Part shown: piece by piece, positions 1-11,982 of the stretch
How the letters are laid out: the number at the start of each line of letters is the position of its first letter
How positions within the stretch are numbered: the stretch's first letter is position 1
Assembly: GCA_020726505.1 (NCBI GenBank)
Contig: JAHLEZ010000020.1
Span: 1-64,000 of the forward strand
Length of the DNA: 64,000 bases
Origin: Leptodontidium sp. MPI-SDFR-AT-0119
Lineage: Eukaryota > Ascomycota > Leotiomycetes > Helotiales > Leptodontidiaceae
Reading direction: 5' to 3'
Notes under the pieces: generated by a model
What the model was told of the DNA's origin: nothing
Database searches by the model: none
Seen by the model: only the letters and a program-made list of their open reading frames with translations
Position numbers and translations under genes: made by a program

Positions 1-8
1 AGTTCTTG

Positions 9-871
9 CTGCAAAATGACTATAAGCTCAATGGGAGCCGGATAAGAAATCACTACTCACATATTGCCCCCCTCCCCCGCCTCCTCGCCCTCTTAGCTGC
101 CTTTTTCCTCTTTGCTTTCGCAGCCTTATTAATCGCAGGGTCGGACTGCGCAATCTTTGGTGGCTGCTGCTGAGCTCTCGCCCTCAGCTGTTTCTTCTCA
201 ATAATGTCTCTCTTCCTCTTCAACACATTCATCCTAGCAGCCTTCTCCTGACTCGCCCTGAGAATGACCAACCGCTTCTCCCTGTCCCTATCATGCCTCT
301 CAATCTCCAACCCCCTCCTCTCATTCTCTATCGCCATAACTTCCGCTCTCCTATACGTACCGCTCCGCCTATCATAGATCCATCCAGGTGCCATGAAGTC
401 CTCAATCATCTGATACAAAGCCACGCACTGAATTCTCGTAGGCTTGAAAAACAAGGTCTCCGAATTCCAAGTCTGTGTGATAGTTTCGGTCCAGACGGGC
501 GATATGAGGCGCATGTCTGTAGGTCCGTTCTCAGCGAAATGGATTGTGTAGAGACGGGAGCATGTCAAGCCCAGGCACGTGTTGGTGACGTCGTTCTGGC
601 CGTATTTCATGATCATGAGGATTATTTCTGTTGGGAGCAACGCGAGATTGGCCCCTGGGTTCTTTGGATGACTGATAGGTGTCCAGATTGCACTGTCTGG
701 TTGTGGCCATGGTGTAGAATATTTGGGACGAGTGCTCAAAGTTTTGACTCGTCTTGGTTGGGAGGCAGAAGGTAGTTCTGAGGAGGCATAGGAGCTGCAC
801 ATAGGGGTTGGAAAGGCCTCGAGATTTATATCGCGCTCTGCCGGCGGTAATGCCAAGATGAGCTGCCCCAT
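9..871 (-). CDS. F-box-like protein, probably continuing past the left edge
   Basis: The reading frame opens with ATG at 871 and is open to a TAG at 53. At 60 there is a strong GTGAGT donor, and a TTTTGCAG acceptor ends at 9, giving a 52-nt intron of the size usual in this window. The true protein therefore probably ends left of the window and the TAG at 53 is intronic. Around residue 78 the stretch LLPTEIILMIMKYG is the typical start of an F-box-like motif (an LP.E....I fold that binds Skp1). The rest is a long basic region rich in E, R and K that ends in a cluster of lysines and arginines, possibly a nuclear localisation signal. No substrate-binding repeat is visible. The F-box assignment rests on one short motif; the substrate is unknown. 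Confidence 0.55.
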
Positions 872-1756
872 TTTGTGAATTGATGCTTGTTAAATTTTGA
901 AGTTTCTCGTAATTGCTATCCTTTTGTCTTTTTTGTCTTTAGTAGTTTCGTTGTATGAAGGGTACTATTCATTCATTCGCGTGGGGATGATTGGGGTGGT
1001 GAGGGAACACCAGCGAGAAGATTTCTTTTCTTCTAAGTTCGTCAATGATTATTAATTTGTCTTTCATACTGGGGAAGATTATTCCATTGAAAAACAAAAT
1101 AACTTTTGCGTACGTATTTGTGCCTCAAAATTGTAGACAGTCTCGGTTTCTGCCGTCATTAGATACTCGCTTCCAAATGTTTGATAGCAACGGTCGACTA
1201 CCAGGCACTAGTTGCCCTGAGATCTTATGGAAAACTATTTCGCTCGGCCCCAGCCCCGGCAGTTCACTCTAATCTATACAGGGCTCGGGATGAGATGGAC
1301 CCTTGAAGTTTTAGTGCTGGTGGGAGGAAGGCTTTTTCTTCGGACTTATGCGCCGCCCGTGATCTAGGAAAGCTTGACGCAATCAGAATGACTGGGGACG
1401 TAGTTGGCTATCAGTTAAAATAAATATAGAGATATAGAGGAAGCTTTAAGCGCAATAGTTTGAGCCCTTGGTCTTACCATTGAAGGAACTAGGATTCGAA
1501 CTCTGCGGAGTTGAAGTCCACACAAACATTATTTGAACAACAGGCCCGATTATGATTTCTATCCACATGGTCTGTTAATTGTAATGTAAATGCAACAGTA
1601 CACTGCACGCGAAGGTACTTCAAATGCAACTGTTAGACAGACACATGGGAGGAAATATTGCGAGATAGTATGTACTGCTCATAATTTACTTAGCTGATCG
1701 CTAACATACGTTTTCTTCTAGACATGCCGCTTCAAATCCGAAGCCAAACTGGCCGT
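872..1756. other. Intergenic region, no supported gene
   Basis: This is the spacer between the F-box-like gene and the 3' end of the pseudouridine gene, which point away from each other's promoters (both on the minus strand). Only short ORFs without ATG context or recognisable motif occur. A GTTCGAATCC-like string near 1490 resembles a tRNA T-arm but has no pairing stem. Confidence 0.5.
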
Positions 1757-4730
1757 TCAGCTTTGAGCCAACAAATCCAGCTCCGCCTGCAGCTCTCCTA
1801 GGTGAGGGCTGACAGATTCCTTGCTCCGCAGCGTCATGACCGCTCCCTTTTGAGCAATATTCACCAACGTCTCATTCAGCTTGATGTCCTTTGCTAGGCC
1901 AGCTACAAGAACACCGAGGAAAGTATCGCCAACGCCGTTCACACTGACGACATCTTCCACTGTCTCGATAGCCGGAAACAACCGCATGTACACGCCACCA
2001 ATTTCTGTGCTGCCATTTGCGCAACGGGACAGGATGTACGGTGCTGACTTGGAGTCAGTGAGGCGAGGATCATTTGGCTTCAGAAGCTCGGTCATGAGTA
2101 CACCTTCTGCGCCAAGCTTGGTGAGTATCGTGGGAATGAAGGGTAGCAATTGAATTGCCTGAATTGGAATGCCTTCATCAGTGAGCTTGTGGTTAGTGAT
2201 GGAGACGAATCGATCTCGAGCGCCAGAACTTGGGATACCAAGGGCATCGATTGCCTTCCACCATGCTTCAGACTCGAAATACTCATGCTTCTTCGCTGAT
2301 GCATGCATGGCCGCGAGCTCGTGCTGATTAGGCGTCGCGAGATCGAGAACATTTTCCGGGAATGGCTTCAATCCGTTGTTGGTTTCGGCGTCATCGGGTT
2401 CGAAGATACCCGCAGATTTGGCGACGGATACTGGCTCGAAAGCAACCTTGGCATTCATGCTGTGGTAGTAAGTGAGAAGTGCTCTAATGTTGGTCTTGTT
2501 CCAGTTTGCGTCTACTACGGCCCATTTGAGGTCTGGCGACGAGCTCATTTTCATCAGGGAGTTAGGAGATACGTTTGAAAAGATGCTCATGTCTGCCATG
2601 GCAAGGACGAGATCTTTCTTGATGTCATTGACAGCCACATATTGAGCTGTTCGGTGGGAAGTAGCTTGCGTATCAGAGGATTTAGAAGGTAATGTCTCGA
2701 TCCCAGAGGTAGCGAGACCCTCGTTTTCCAAGGCAGATATGATGGTGGTACCGGCTCTAAAAGCTTTCAGTGAGGGGTTCGGGTAATGTCGCAGATTCAC
2801 TTACAGATCATCAGCAACGAAGCTCCGCAGTTGCACGGAAGCGTCCCCACTGGCGAGATGCGCAGCTAAAGCCACATTATGACCGACTCCGCCGATCGAG
2901 GGAACGATAGTTGCAATGTTTGAGGTGTGCAGTTGAGGTGAGCCAGAAGTTGTTTTGGCCCCAGCTTCTTTAAGTGGGGTGTAGTCGCAGGACAGATCGA
3001 CCGCAACAGAACCGAGAACATATATTGAATGCTGTAAGCAGTTAGCATATATTGTGGTTTGAGGAGGCTCTGCTCGTAATCGAAAGGCTGGTTGAAGAAA
3101 TACGCACATCAGTGGCAGGATCCACTTGCTGGAGAGATGCAGCCTCTGCTTGAGAATCGCCTCCGGTATCTGATGACGATTGTATTGGTGGATCTCCCAG
3201 CGGTTTGATTTGTTTCTGGTCTGGAGGCGGGTTTGCGAAACCTCCGTAGTACTGCTTATTCTCTGACGCCTTGACCCGGTTCTGCGGATCAGACCTCATA
3301 CTTCAATCTAATAAGCGAACTGAGCGTTATTTCCTGGGGTGTTGGAGTTTGACTTACCGTGGAAGCTTGCCTTTAGCACCTCTAAACGCCGAAAGTTCAA
3401 CCGCAATTCTCGCAGCCATAGCCACGTTGGATTCAATCAAAGCCTTGTTTGCGGGCAAACTGTTGCCTTTGGTAAGATCCTTGATGCGAGCAAGGATAAA
3501 TGGCGTGTTGGCATGCCCATGGAATCCTTGCTCAGCAGCCTCCTTTACAGCTTGATTGATGGCGATGTCGATTTCAGCTTTAGGAATCGAAAACTCTACC
3601 GGGATGGGATTTGCAAAGAGCAGGCCGGAATGCATAGCAGAATGTCCACTACGCCAATTGCCGAGAAGTTCTTGTGCATCTCACGCAGTCAGCTTTCATC
3701 CTGGCGCTAGATTGGTAATCTTACAGATCATAGAAGCAGCTTCTCTGGGGTTATGGACTACTCCGTGGCTCTTGATGCCGCTGTCTCGAGTATAAAAGGC
3801 TGGGAAGTCAATATCGCCCTTTCTCCCATCCGCGAATGTGCAGACCGTAGCCCCTTGTGTTTCGAGAAACTCGAGGGTCCGAGGAATATCTAGGAAGCTT
3901 TTACAACCACTGCTCACAACTGCGATTGGCGTCCGACCGAGCTCAGTAAGGTCAGCAGAAACGTCCATGCTATTTTCACCGCCACGATGGACACCTCCAA
4001 GACCACCAGTTCCGAAAACTTTGATCCCAGCCCGATGAGCAAGCATCATTGTTCCCGACACAGTGGTACCTCCATCAAACCTACGGCCAGAAAGCCCCTG
4101 TATGGGTCAGAAAGACAAGTTCAGAGGGGGATTCAAACATCTCACCATTCCCAGTATATACGGAAGATCTCTTCTGGAAACCTTCATCGTATCTGGTTTA
4201 CCAGCCGCTGAAGCAAGCGTCGTGATCTCCTCCCCTGAAAGACCAATCCTAGCTACGCCTTTCAAGATGCCAATGGTCGCTGGTACAGCTCCATGACTGC
4301 GTACAATCTCTTCCAAGCCCAAGGCAAGAGCCACATTCTGCGGGTAAGGAAATCCATGAGTGTAGATGGTAGACTCCAAAGCTACAACCGGACTATTGGT
4401 TGCCAAAGCATGCTTTACTTCATTAGAGACCTTTGCGCACAAATTGTCCGGAAACTCGAATTCAACCCGCCCATTGCTTGGATTGTTCCATTCAGTTGTC
4501 CTTGGACTCGGCCCACCGTCAGGGACAAACCGCACCGTAGATTCGAACCTCCGAGAAATAACACACCCTGTAGTTTGCGAAGTCGCTCTAGTTGGTCGAC
4601 CGCGAGTTGTATGAAGCTTCCTCTGGTGGTGAGGGAACAGGGTGTAGCTCGTCGAGTATCTTGTCAGCGAGCCTGGACGAACCCCTTCGACTCCTGCAAG
4701 TACACCGCATGACATAGGAACAGATCTCAT
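1757..4730 (-). CDS. Bifunctional pseudouridine-5'-phosphate glycosidase / PfkB-type pseudouridine kinase
   Basis: Six exons: 4730-4146, 4097-3725, 3679-3358, 3300-3108, 3031-2805 and 2756-1757, giving about 899 residues. The first half is an indigoidine-synthase-A/PsuG domain: ALESTIYTHGFPYPQN near residue 115, GTGGLGGVHRGG, SGCKSFLDI and NPIP. PsuG cleaves pseudouridine 5'-phosphate to uracil and ribose 5-phosphate. The second half is a PfkB/ribokinase-like domain: SIGGVGHNVALAAHL for the sugar side and VNGVGDTFLGVLVAG, the C-terminal PfkB signature with the catalytic Asp in GVGDT. Such fusions are known in fungi, for example a pseudouridine-metabolising bifunctional protein of fission yeast. 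The first 60 residues are rich in Arg and Ser with few acidic residues, which would fit a mitochondrial targeting peptide (inference). ATG at 4730 is the first in frame; 4715 is an alternative. The gene is divergent from the secreted-protein gene at 5186. Confidence 0.9.
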
Positions 4731-5185
4731 CCTAGCCTTTGCATCACGGTAGGTGTGATAGGTCAATGGCGAATCCAATGGGAGCAGCTGTCGTCGAAAT
4801 TAGGATCGCATCTCAAAGATGGGAGCATATCACGTGTAACGAGGTGCACTTTAACCCACGAGCCACAGCTTCGGCCCAGCCACAACCCAGTTTGGACGTC
4901 TCCAATCTATTTGATACACATGCTGTCTCGACCTCACCAGTTTGTCCCTTTGCAGCAATTGATTGCAGACACACGCCTGACCCAGAAATGCATTGGCGTA
5001 AGGATGCAGGAACATCATACCATTCCGATACGGGAGAAGTCATTTCCCTGTCCAGTACCACTTCTGATATTGCCATTGTTGCTGCCATGTCTGCCAACTT
5101 TACCCCCTCCTTCATGAAGTCCCGTCTGTTTCTCTCTTTCCCGTCCTTCTCTTGTAGTCGAAGTCTCTCGATGAAATAACCAAGA

Positions 5186-6069
5186 ATGTTGTTTCCTTTA
5201 ACTGTCGCTATTGCGCTCCTGGCGAGATGTTTGACTGCGCAGGAAATTGTCAACGGCCAGATCTTTACGCCTGGAATCGCGGTTGTTGATGCACCGCAGC
5301 CTAACACGCCACTGGGTGGAGGTATGATTGGATTCCCTCTATTACTGCGATCAGATTTCTGATTATCATTAGATACTTTGCACGTCGCGCTCGATGTCAC
5401 TTCCAATGGCCAGCTCGAACTCCCACCATACCCTTCCGACCCGGTATCTGCCATCTACAACATCACAATCTTTCTCTCCAGCTACACCACCGGGAAGAAC
5501 TTCACGGTATCGAATGGCACAGCTAGCGCAGGAAACGCGAGCTTGGGAGAGATCATGGCGCAGGAGCCAGGGAGCACAGTGAAGCACGTAAACTGGGTCT
5601 GGCCGGACTGTTTGGTTGGAGACGGAGCGCCGAGCGACAGTGATTCTGCTAGGGGAGCTTATAATGTAGGAATAGTTGAAGTTGCAAGCGACGGCCCGCT
5701 AACAGGGAGCAGATTTCGATCCGCCAAAACTTCCGGTTGAATGGGACGGATATGTACACCATCTTTGATTTGCCTATCAAAGTGACGAACTCCATACCCG
5801 AAGACAGCAATCGACCTTCATGCGATGAGTTGAATAATCCATTATTGGATCAGGCCACGTTGAATGCGTCGGCGAATAGCTTCACAAGGATTGCTGGAAC
5901 TGCGATCGAAGGGAATGATAAGGATGGAAGTGGAAATGGAAATGGACTGGGAGGAACAAAACCAGACGCCACATCTGCCGATGGGCTCGGAGGAGCTGGC
6001 ATGTTGGATTGGAGAACAGGAGTTCATTGCACATGGATAGGAGTTTTTGCACTCATGGCTTTCATGTAA
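5186..6069 (+). CDS. Secreted, probably GPI-anchored protein of unknown function
   Basis: Three exons: 5186-5321, 5373-5665 and 5713-6069, with clean GT..AG introns that keep the frame, giving 261 residues. The N-terminus MLFPLTVAIALLARCLTAQ is a signal peptide. The mature part has several N-glycosylation sequons (NIT, NFT, NGT, NAS, NGT) and the WVWPDC stretch in the middle. The C-terminus has a Gly/Asn/Ser-rich spacer followed by a hydrophobic tail ending in ALMAFM, the arrangement of a GPI-anchor signal. No catalytic motif is recognised. This layout is common among fungal cell-wall or plasma-membrane proteins. It is transcribed away from the pseudouridine gene across a 455-bp spacer. Confidence 0.8.
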
Positions 6070-7473
6070 GAGACACCTTCTGCAAACGCATGTAGACGGA
6101 TTTTCGACCTGGGAAAGCGTACTCGACGTTGTGTCTTCCGGGGATAACAGTGCACAAGTTATGAGAGAGGAAACACTCTTGGTAATATTATAACTGTTCT
6201 CTTTTCTGTCCTGTTTGGGGAGAGCTCGGTGGGGCAGCTCCGTTTTTTTATGTTCTGTCCATATATTTCTAGCACCATTTAATCTCTGCAATTTTTCAAG
6301 ACGTCATTTTTCATCATACACCAGATCTCACAAAGATCCTTTTGCGACTATCATAGTCTGGATAGAATGCGAAGGTAGCTCCAAAATTCGCGTGCCCTTG
6401 CTGGGACCCGCGACATGCATCGGGTGATTCGCCCAGGTGATGAGATACATGACCTCTTGAGGGCTGAAGTCTGACCTAACAATTCGGAGGGAGAAGTGCA
6501 AGTGGTTTGGTCTAGGGCCAGTGGGCGCTGTTGGCTGCTGGCTGCTGCTGTATGGCGTTGATAGTCCAGACTGTTGTTTCCATATTGCCCAGGCTTTTCT
6601 AAATCGTTTGAATCAGTTAGCCTTTTGGCGGACGGTCGAAAGAAAGTCTTCCATGGGGTTTTCTGGTCTGTTATTGGTGCAACTGTGTAGACAAACACAA
6701 ACGGACATTGGTTACATGGCGGGGGTTACGTTTTGTGTGTGGTCCAAGCAAAGTTCTTGTGCAGAAGCGCTAAACTTTCGTCGGTACCCCTCCGTTGTTC
6801 CTCAAATAGTTCAATCTTTAATTGTTTTGAGACTAAGAAGTTCATATCCGCACAGGGCAGCACCATAATAAAAGTTTCACTGCTCGAAATTACCACAGCG
6901 TCTTGCGTTATAAAGCAAGAACTGCACAATAGCATGCATCATTCAAACATGCACCCGACTCTCTGGAAGACCTCCGGTCAGGCTCCACCGAATTGTTCGA
7001 CGCTGAAATAATTTGCTTATTGATGAATGGCTCAGCATTCTCTACCAGTATGTACTGGCTTGTAATTACAGCTCATATTCTAGGCAATAATCGACGTACA
7101 TTATTTGTTGATTTTTGTCAGAGGACATGGGCTGGACTCTGGTGCTGTCCCAACGAAGCTAGAGGCTCGGCTACGTCCAGCTACCCCGCGTTTGAACTAG
7201 CACTAGCACCTCGGCCCAAACCCAACCACATGGAAGACCTCAACCATGGAATGCGGTTCAAATAGAGTTGTAAGGCCGGGGCCGAGATGACGCGGAGAAG
7301 AGCTGGGGCTGGGCGAAACCCCATATCAACTCTCTGCCCCCATTTGTCTTATCTCCCCCCTTTTTCACTCATCAACAGAGCATCTTCAGAAGTCAATCCC
7401 GCCGCGCCCAAGAGCAAAGAATCAGCAAAAAAACCTTCTATAATCTAGCTATTCAGGAAAGCAACATATCAAG
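6070..7473. other. Intergenic region, no supported gene
   Basis: This 1.4-kb spacer lies between two plus-strand genes. Short overlapping ORFs exist on both strands but none has a domain, coding bias or splice-supported extension. Pyrimidine-rich DNA near 7330-7370 upstream of the SDR start is promoter-like. Confidence 0.5.
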
Positions 7474-8765
7474 ATGCCTATGCACAATGGATGGTTGCCA
7501 CGAGAAGGTACCTAAGCGCCAACCTGTACTATCAAAGGGGGCTGTCGATTAATAACCAGCCCAGGTCTAACAAGTGAACCCGTCGGGCGCTTCATCAAGA
7601 AGACAGCACTCAACCCCGCCTTCACACTGGTATTCATACTTCTCGCACGCTACACCAAGAAAGGATCCGATTTAGCAATTCTCCACGAGACAGCCTTCTC
7701 CCGAATCCGGAAACTGTTCTTCTTCGGGCTCGCACGATGGGCGTCCAATTATCTCGACACGGGCGTACTGGACAACTGGACCTCAGATACATATGATTGG
7801 AACAAGGAGATTGTGTTGATTACCGGTGGTGCTGGGGGTATTGGTGGGAATGTTGTCAAGTTGTTGGCGGAGAGGGGCATCAAGGTCGTGGTTCTGGATG
7901 TCATTCCTATGACCTTTGAAGCTCGTAAGTCTAAACCCAGACTTGGATTTGTTTGGACAAGACTAAAGGGAATATGTAGCATCGAATGTTTACTACTACA
8001 AGTGTGATATCACTTCACCATCCACCATCGCATCTGTCGCGGCCGAAATCCGGAAAGACGTGGGAGAACCAACTATTCTCATCAATAATGCCGGTGTAGC
8101 GCGAGGAAAGAGTATCCTCGGCGCAACGGAAAAGGATGTCCGTTTCACTTTCGACGTCAACACCCTGGCCCACTATTGGATGGCGAAAGAGTTCGTCCCA
8201 GCTATGGTGAAAGCAAACCACGGCATGATTGTGACAGTTGCTTCTTTCGCGGCCTACATAACGGTCCCCAACATGGTCGATTATGCCGCCTCGAAAGCGG
8301 CAGCACTTTCTTTCCACGAGGGCTTGACAGCCGAATTGAAGACCCGCTATGGAGCACCCAAAGTACGCACAGTCGTCATCAACCAGGGCTACACCAAGAC
8401 TCCACTCTTCCAGGGCTACAACAACGAGTCTAAATTCTTAGTCCCAACCCTTGAGCCAGAAACTGTTGCCGAGGCTATTGTCAAGAAGGTCCTCGCGGGT
8501 CACAGTGGACAGGTCATCATTCCTGGATTCGGATCCACCTTAACATTCTTGAGGGGATTCCCACATTGGTACCAGTTGAGGCTGAGGTCGAAGAGCGAGA
8601 ATATCATGACGAAGTGGCATGGGAGGCAAGTCATTGATGTGGAGAAATGGAAGGAAGGCGAGAAGGATAGCGGGGAGAGCGCGTAAGTGTATTGCTTGGA
8701 TGATTGTGAATTGATACTGACTCGGTGACAGCTCGACGGTTCTTGTACCACCTTCGAAGGAATGA
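7474..8765 (+). CDS. Membrane-anchored short-chain dehydrogenase/reductase (classical SDR)
   Basis: Four exons: 7474-7507, 7565-7924, 7980-8682 and 8732-8765, giving 376 residues. A small last exon is inferred because the TAA at 8684 sits inside a GTAAGTG donor followed by a CTGAC branch point and CAG acceptor; without that splice the protein simply ends at 8686. The N-terminal hydrophobic stretch FTLVFILLARY suggests anchoring in the ER or a lipid droplet. The cofactor motif is TGGAGGIGG, followed by NNAG, a catalytic Ser in TVASFAAY and the active site YAASK. The layout resembles the retinol/17-beta-hydroxysteroid dehydrogenase group (SDR16C-like), which oxidises or reduces lipid alcohols with NAD(P). 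The real substrate is unknown. Confidence 0.88.
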
Positions 8766-9498
8766 GAGAGTGGTCGAATGCCGTAATTAAAGTCTGTTGA
8801 TTAATCTCCATAATTTGAGCCTTGAAATCATAACAATGTGCAACATTTTTGTTGATGCGCACCCTGATGGAAAGCCTATATCGCAAATTATGTTGTCTCG
8901 CAATAAGTACCAAGATTCCAGCGGCCAAGTTGACTGCACTTGGTTCAAGTTCGTCAATATTGATGCGCTTCTTTCCCTTCTCACAAAAACATCACTCCAG
9001 TTCAACCATGACTCCTTTCCCCCCCAGCCTCCCTGAATATTGTCTGTCCATTCCGTCCTCTATTAAAATCCAAGGCTTGCTTAAGAGCAGCTGAACGTAA
9101 GCGGTGACCTCGGGTCAGCCGAAAAGGCGGGTAAGCGAAAAGTGGAGAAATGATGAAAAGCGTACGATACTGCTCAGCGTGGATGCAAGTACATTCACTC
9201 TTCTATCGTTGAGATTATCCATGTGGATGGAAAACAGCGATATCATGCTGTTTTGTGGAGACTTCACAGAACGTCGTGATTTTGTCGGGGAGTTGAGTAG
9301 TGCCAAGCCAAGGTGCATGGAGCTGAAGCATCAAACATGGAATGTGAAAGAAGAGGCACCTCCTCTACTTGCTGAACAGTTGGAATCAATGATATAAAAT
9401 TAAAACACGCTCATTTTTTTTTAGATATGTTTTTTGCATCTGTCGTCGATAAAAACTCACCCTTCGAATGTAACGAGCATTTCTCTACGTTCCCAACC
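8766..9498. other. Intergenic region, no supported gene
   Basis: This is the spacer between the SDR and the cellulase, both on the plus strand. It contains the 3' end region of the SDR and a T-run followed by AT-rich DNA at 9397-9430 just upstream of the cellulase. No supported coding sequence is visible. Confidence 0.5.
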
Positions 9499-10291
9499 AT
9501 GATCCCCCCAGTCCCCCAAATCCTCCTCGCATCCTCCCTCCTAAACACCACGACCATCACATCCCCAACTACAGCAGTCACCACCCGCTACTGGGACTGC
9601 TGCAAACCATCCTGTGCCTGGCCCGACAAAGCTCAAGTCTCAGAACCAGTCCGAACATGCAACAAGAACGACAAATGGCCCACCACAGGCGTCGACCCGA
9701 ACGCGGCCTCATCTTGCGATGGAGGTGATGCCTATGCGTGTAGTAATCTTGGTCCTTGGGCAGTAAATGAAGATCTTGCTTATGGGTTTGCGGCGGCGAA
9801 GTTGGAGGGGAAGGGGGAGCGTGATTGGTGTTGTGCTTGTTATGAGTAAGTGATTTCCAAGTTCTTGCGTCAAATTCCATCTCGACTTGCTCTTGGTTCT
9901 ATAATTCTGTTCTAAGAGAAGCCGCTGTTGACAACAATACAGACTCACATTCACTACGACCTCCCTCACCAACAAAAAAATGATCGTCCAAGTCACCAAC
10001 ACAGGTGGCGATCTCGGACCCAACCATTTTGACATTGCGATGCCCGGCGGCGGCGTAGGTTGGTTCCCGCAAGGCTGCGCGAAACAGTTCGACGGTTTGT
10101 GGATGGGTGAGCAGTATGGTGGATACACGGAGAGGAGTCAGTGTTATAATCTTCCCAAGGGCATGTTTAGAGATGGCTGTTTGTTTCGTTTTGATTGGTT
10201 TATGAATGCGGACAATCCCGCGGTGACTTTTAGGGAGGTGAGTTGTCCGAAGGGGCTTGTTGATAGGAGTGGATGTGGGAGGTGGAGTTAG
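9499..10291 (+). CDS. GH45 endoglucanase (family K cellulase)
   Basis: Two exons, 9499-9845 and 9943-10291, give 231 residues; the 97-nt intron has a GTAAGT donor and a TACAG acceptor. The protein carries both hallmark regions of glycoside hydrolase family 45. TRYWDCCKPSCAW holds the catalytic base Asp, and NHFDIAMPGGGVG holds the second Asp, the proton donor. Many paired cysteines are present, as is usual. The enzyme cleaves internal beta-1,4 bonds of cellulose with inversion. The N-terminus IPPVPQILLASSLLN is a short, weak signal peptide. An ATG at 9427 in the same frame would add 24 non-hydrophobic residues and is less likely. There is no cellulose-binding module, so this is a single-domain enzyme. 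It probably acts outside the cell on plant material. Confidence 0.93.
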
Positions 10292-11982
10292 ATGGGAGAA
10301 CGGAGATAAGTACCTACGTAATTGTAGATTTCTTTTTGGGGGCAATGAAATGGAATTTGTCAAAAGATATTCCACGTCATCGAATTTTATTTTTATTTTT
10401 ACGTCGAGAAGCCATGTCAATTCCAATGCCGTTGAGGATAGACATAAATTAAAATTTTATCAGTGAAAATTAAGATTAAAAACAAGATCGTATCTCCCGA
10501 TAGAGGCACATGCCATCAGCGTATGCAATTGACCCAGTCTCTCATGCAGTGCCACCTCAGTTGACGAACCAACATGACGTGCTCAGGTGGTTAATACTGA
10601 GACCCCGCCAAATTCCGATTTGCTCGCTAAATTCCAGGGGCTAACTCGCCACTGTTGATATTCCTCCCATGATGAACCATCCCTTGAGTTTTCCATGTCG
10701 AAGAATAAGCATGCGCTCCACCTGAACGTTCCACCAAACCATTCAATTCATTTCTTACAATTCCAAACTCTTCCCCTTACACCATTTCCGAGGATGTTCC
10801 TCCTTATGGTCATGCACCATCTGATGTTGAACCACTACTAGCAACATTCCACGTCTCTTCCCACTCCTACACTATCTCCGCGCCAGTCCTTCTTAAGTTA
10901 GTTGTTGGTAAGCCGAGTGGTACTCGCTCAAAATTCTGTGTGGTTGAGAGGTAGGTTTGCAGGTTTTGTGTTGCTTGTAGGTGGCGAAGATTCTTTTCTG
11001 TAAGTGGTGTTTGTGCTGAATGGGGAAAGGGACAGTTGAGAGGTGTGGGATGACTATACGCGGTTTCGTTAGGTTTGGGTGGCAGAAGTGGTGGGCTGGG
11101 AAAGAGCGGAATGGGGACAGAGAGTGACGAACTTGGGAGGGTTGGCGTCTGACATCTTGTATCAGCAGTGAGGGCGAAGGGAAGAGATAGAGCGTGAGGT
11201 GTGATGTGTGATGGGTAAGGTTCTGGGAATCCGGGACTTGTGTTTGAAGAGACCAAAATTGTGGTATGTTAATATATTCCTGAATATGTTGGTTGAGAAT
11301 AATGAGATCTATATATTCTCACTTACCCCAGTTATCTTACTTTTTCGTCCTGGTGCCGCACTCTCCTGAAAAGCCCCATGTCATCTTCCTTCGTCCTTTT
11401 GGGGGAAAAGGTAAACACACTCTATGTTTGGTGAACGCCCCTGCTCTCCTCTTCGGCTACGACGAGCACACTTAGGACGAACTATATTTGGCTCCCAATT
11501 TTGGTAACGAATCAGACTTGTAGGAAGTTGGAGATTCTAAAAATAGACGAGTAGAGAATTGATCTTACCTGGGCTTGACGTCCTTTGGCAGATTTACTAC
11601 TCTTGTCAGAACCGTGGGATATCCAGGTATTATTTGTCTCGATTCACAATCCGTGGCATTTGAAAACGATAATTTAGATGCCGCTCTAAAGAAAATATCG
11701 AGCCGGAAAACAAAAGTGCTGACATTCATATTTCATGTTCTTTTTATTCCATTTCAAAACTGGTAAGACACTAAACTTGATTGGGGAAAAGTTCACCAAA
11801 CGCCTCAGCGCGAAGATTCAGTCATAAATAAAGTACACTTGGCAAGGTTTAAAGTGAAACAGAAAGCATCCAGTCCTTCTTTGTGCCAAACCACGCAATG
11901 GTTCTGAGGCTGAAGTCGTGCGACTCTACGCTGCAACGAGCTCTCAGCCCTGCCTGCCAAAAGTCATCTCCATACTCTACTC
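10292..11982. other. Intergenic region, no supported gene
   Basis: This region lies between the cellulase and the C2H2 gene, which converge. A Pro/Ser/Thr-rich open frame on the minus strand (10867-11256) lacks an ATG and any domain and is probably chance. The sequence is otherwise AT-rich. Confidence 0.5.

Noticed and set aside
293..775. 160-codon plus-strand frame
   Set aside because: It is antisense to the F-box-like coding frame and has no domain.
1440..1515. tRNA-like GTTCGAATCC string on the minus strand
   Set aside because: The bases flanking the loop do not pair as a T-stem, and no cloverleaf or acceptor stem can be drawn.
10867..11256. 129-codon minus-strand frame rich in Pro and Ser
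   Set aside because: It has no ATG start, no domain and biased low-complexity composition; no splice partners were seen.
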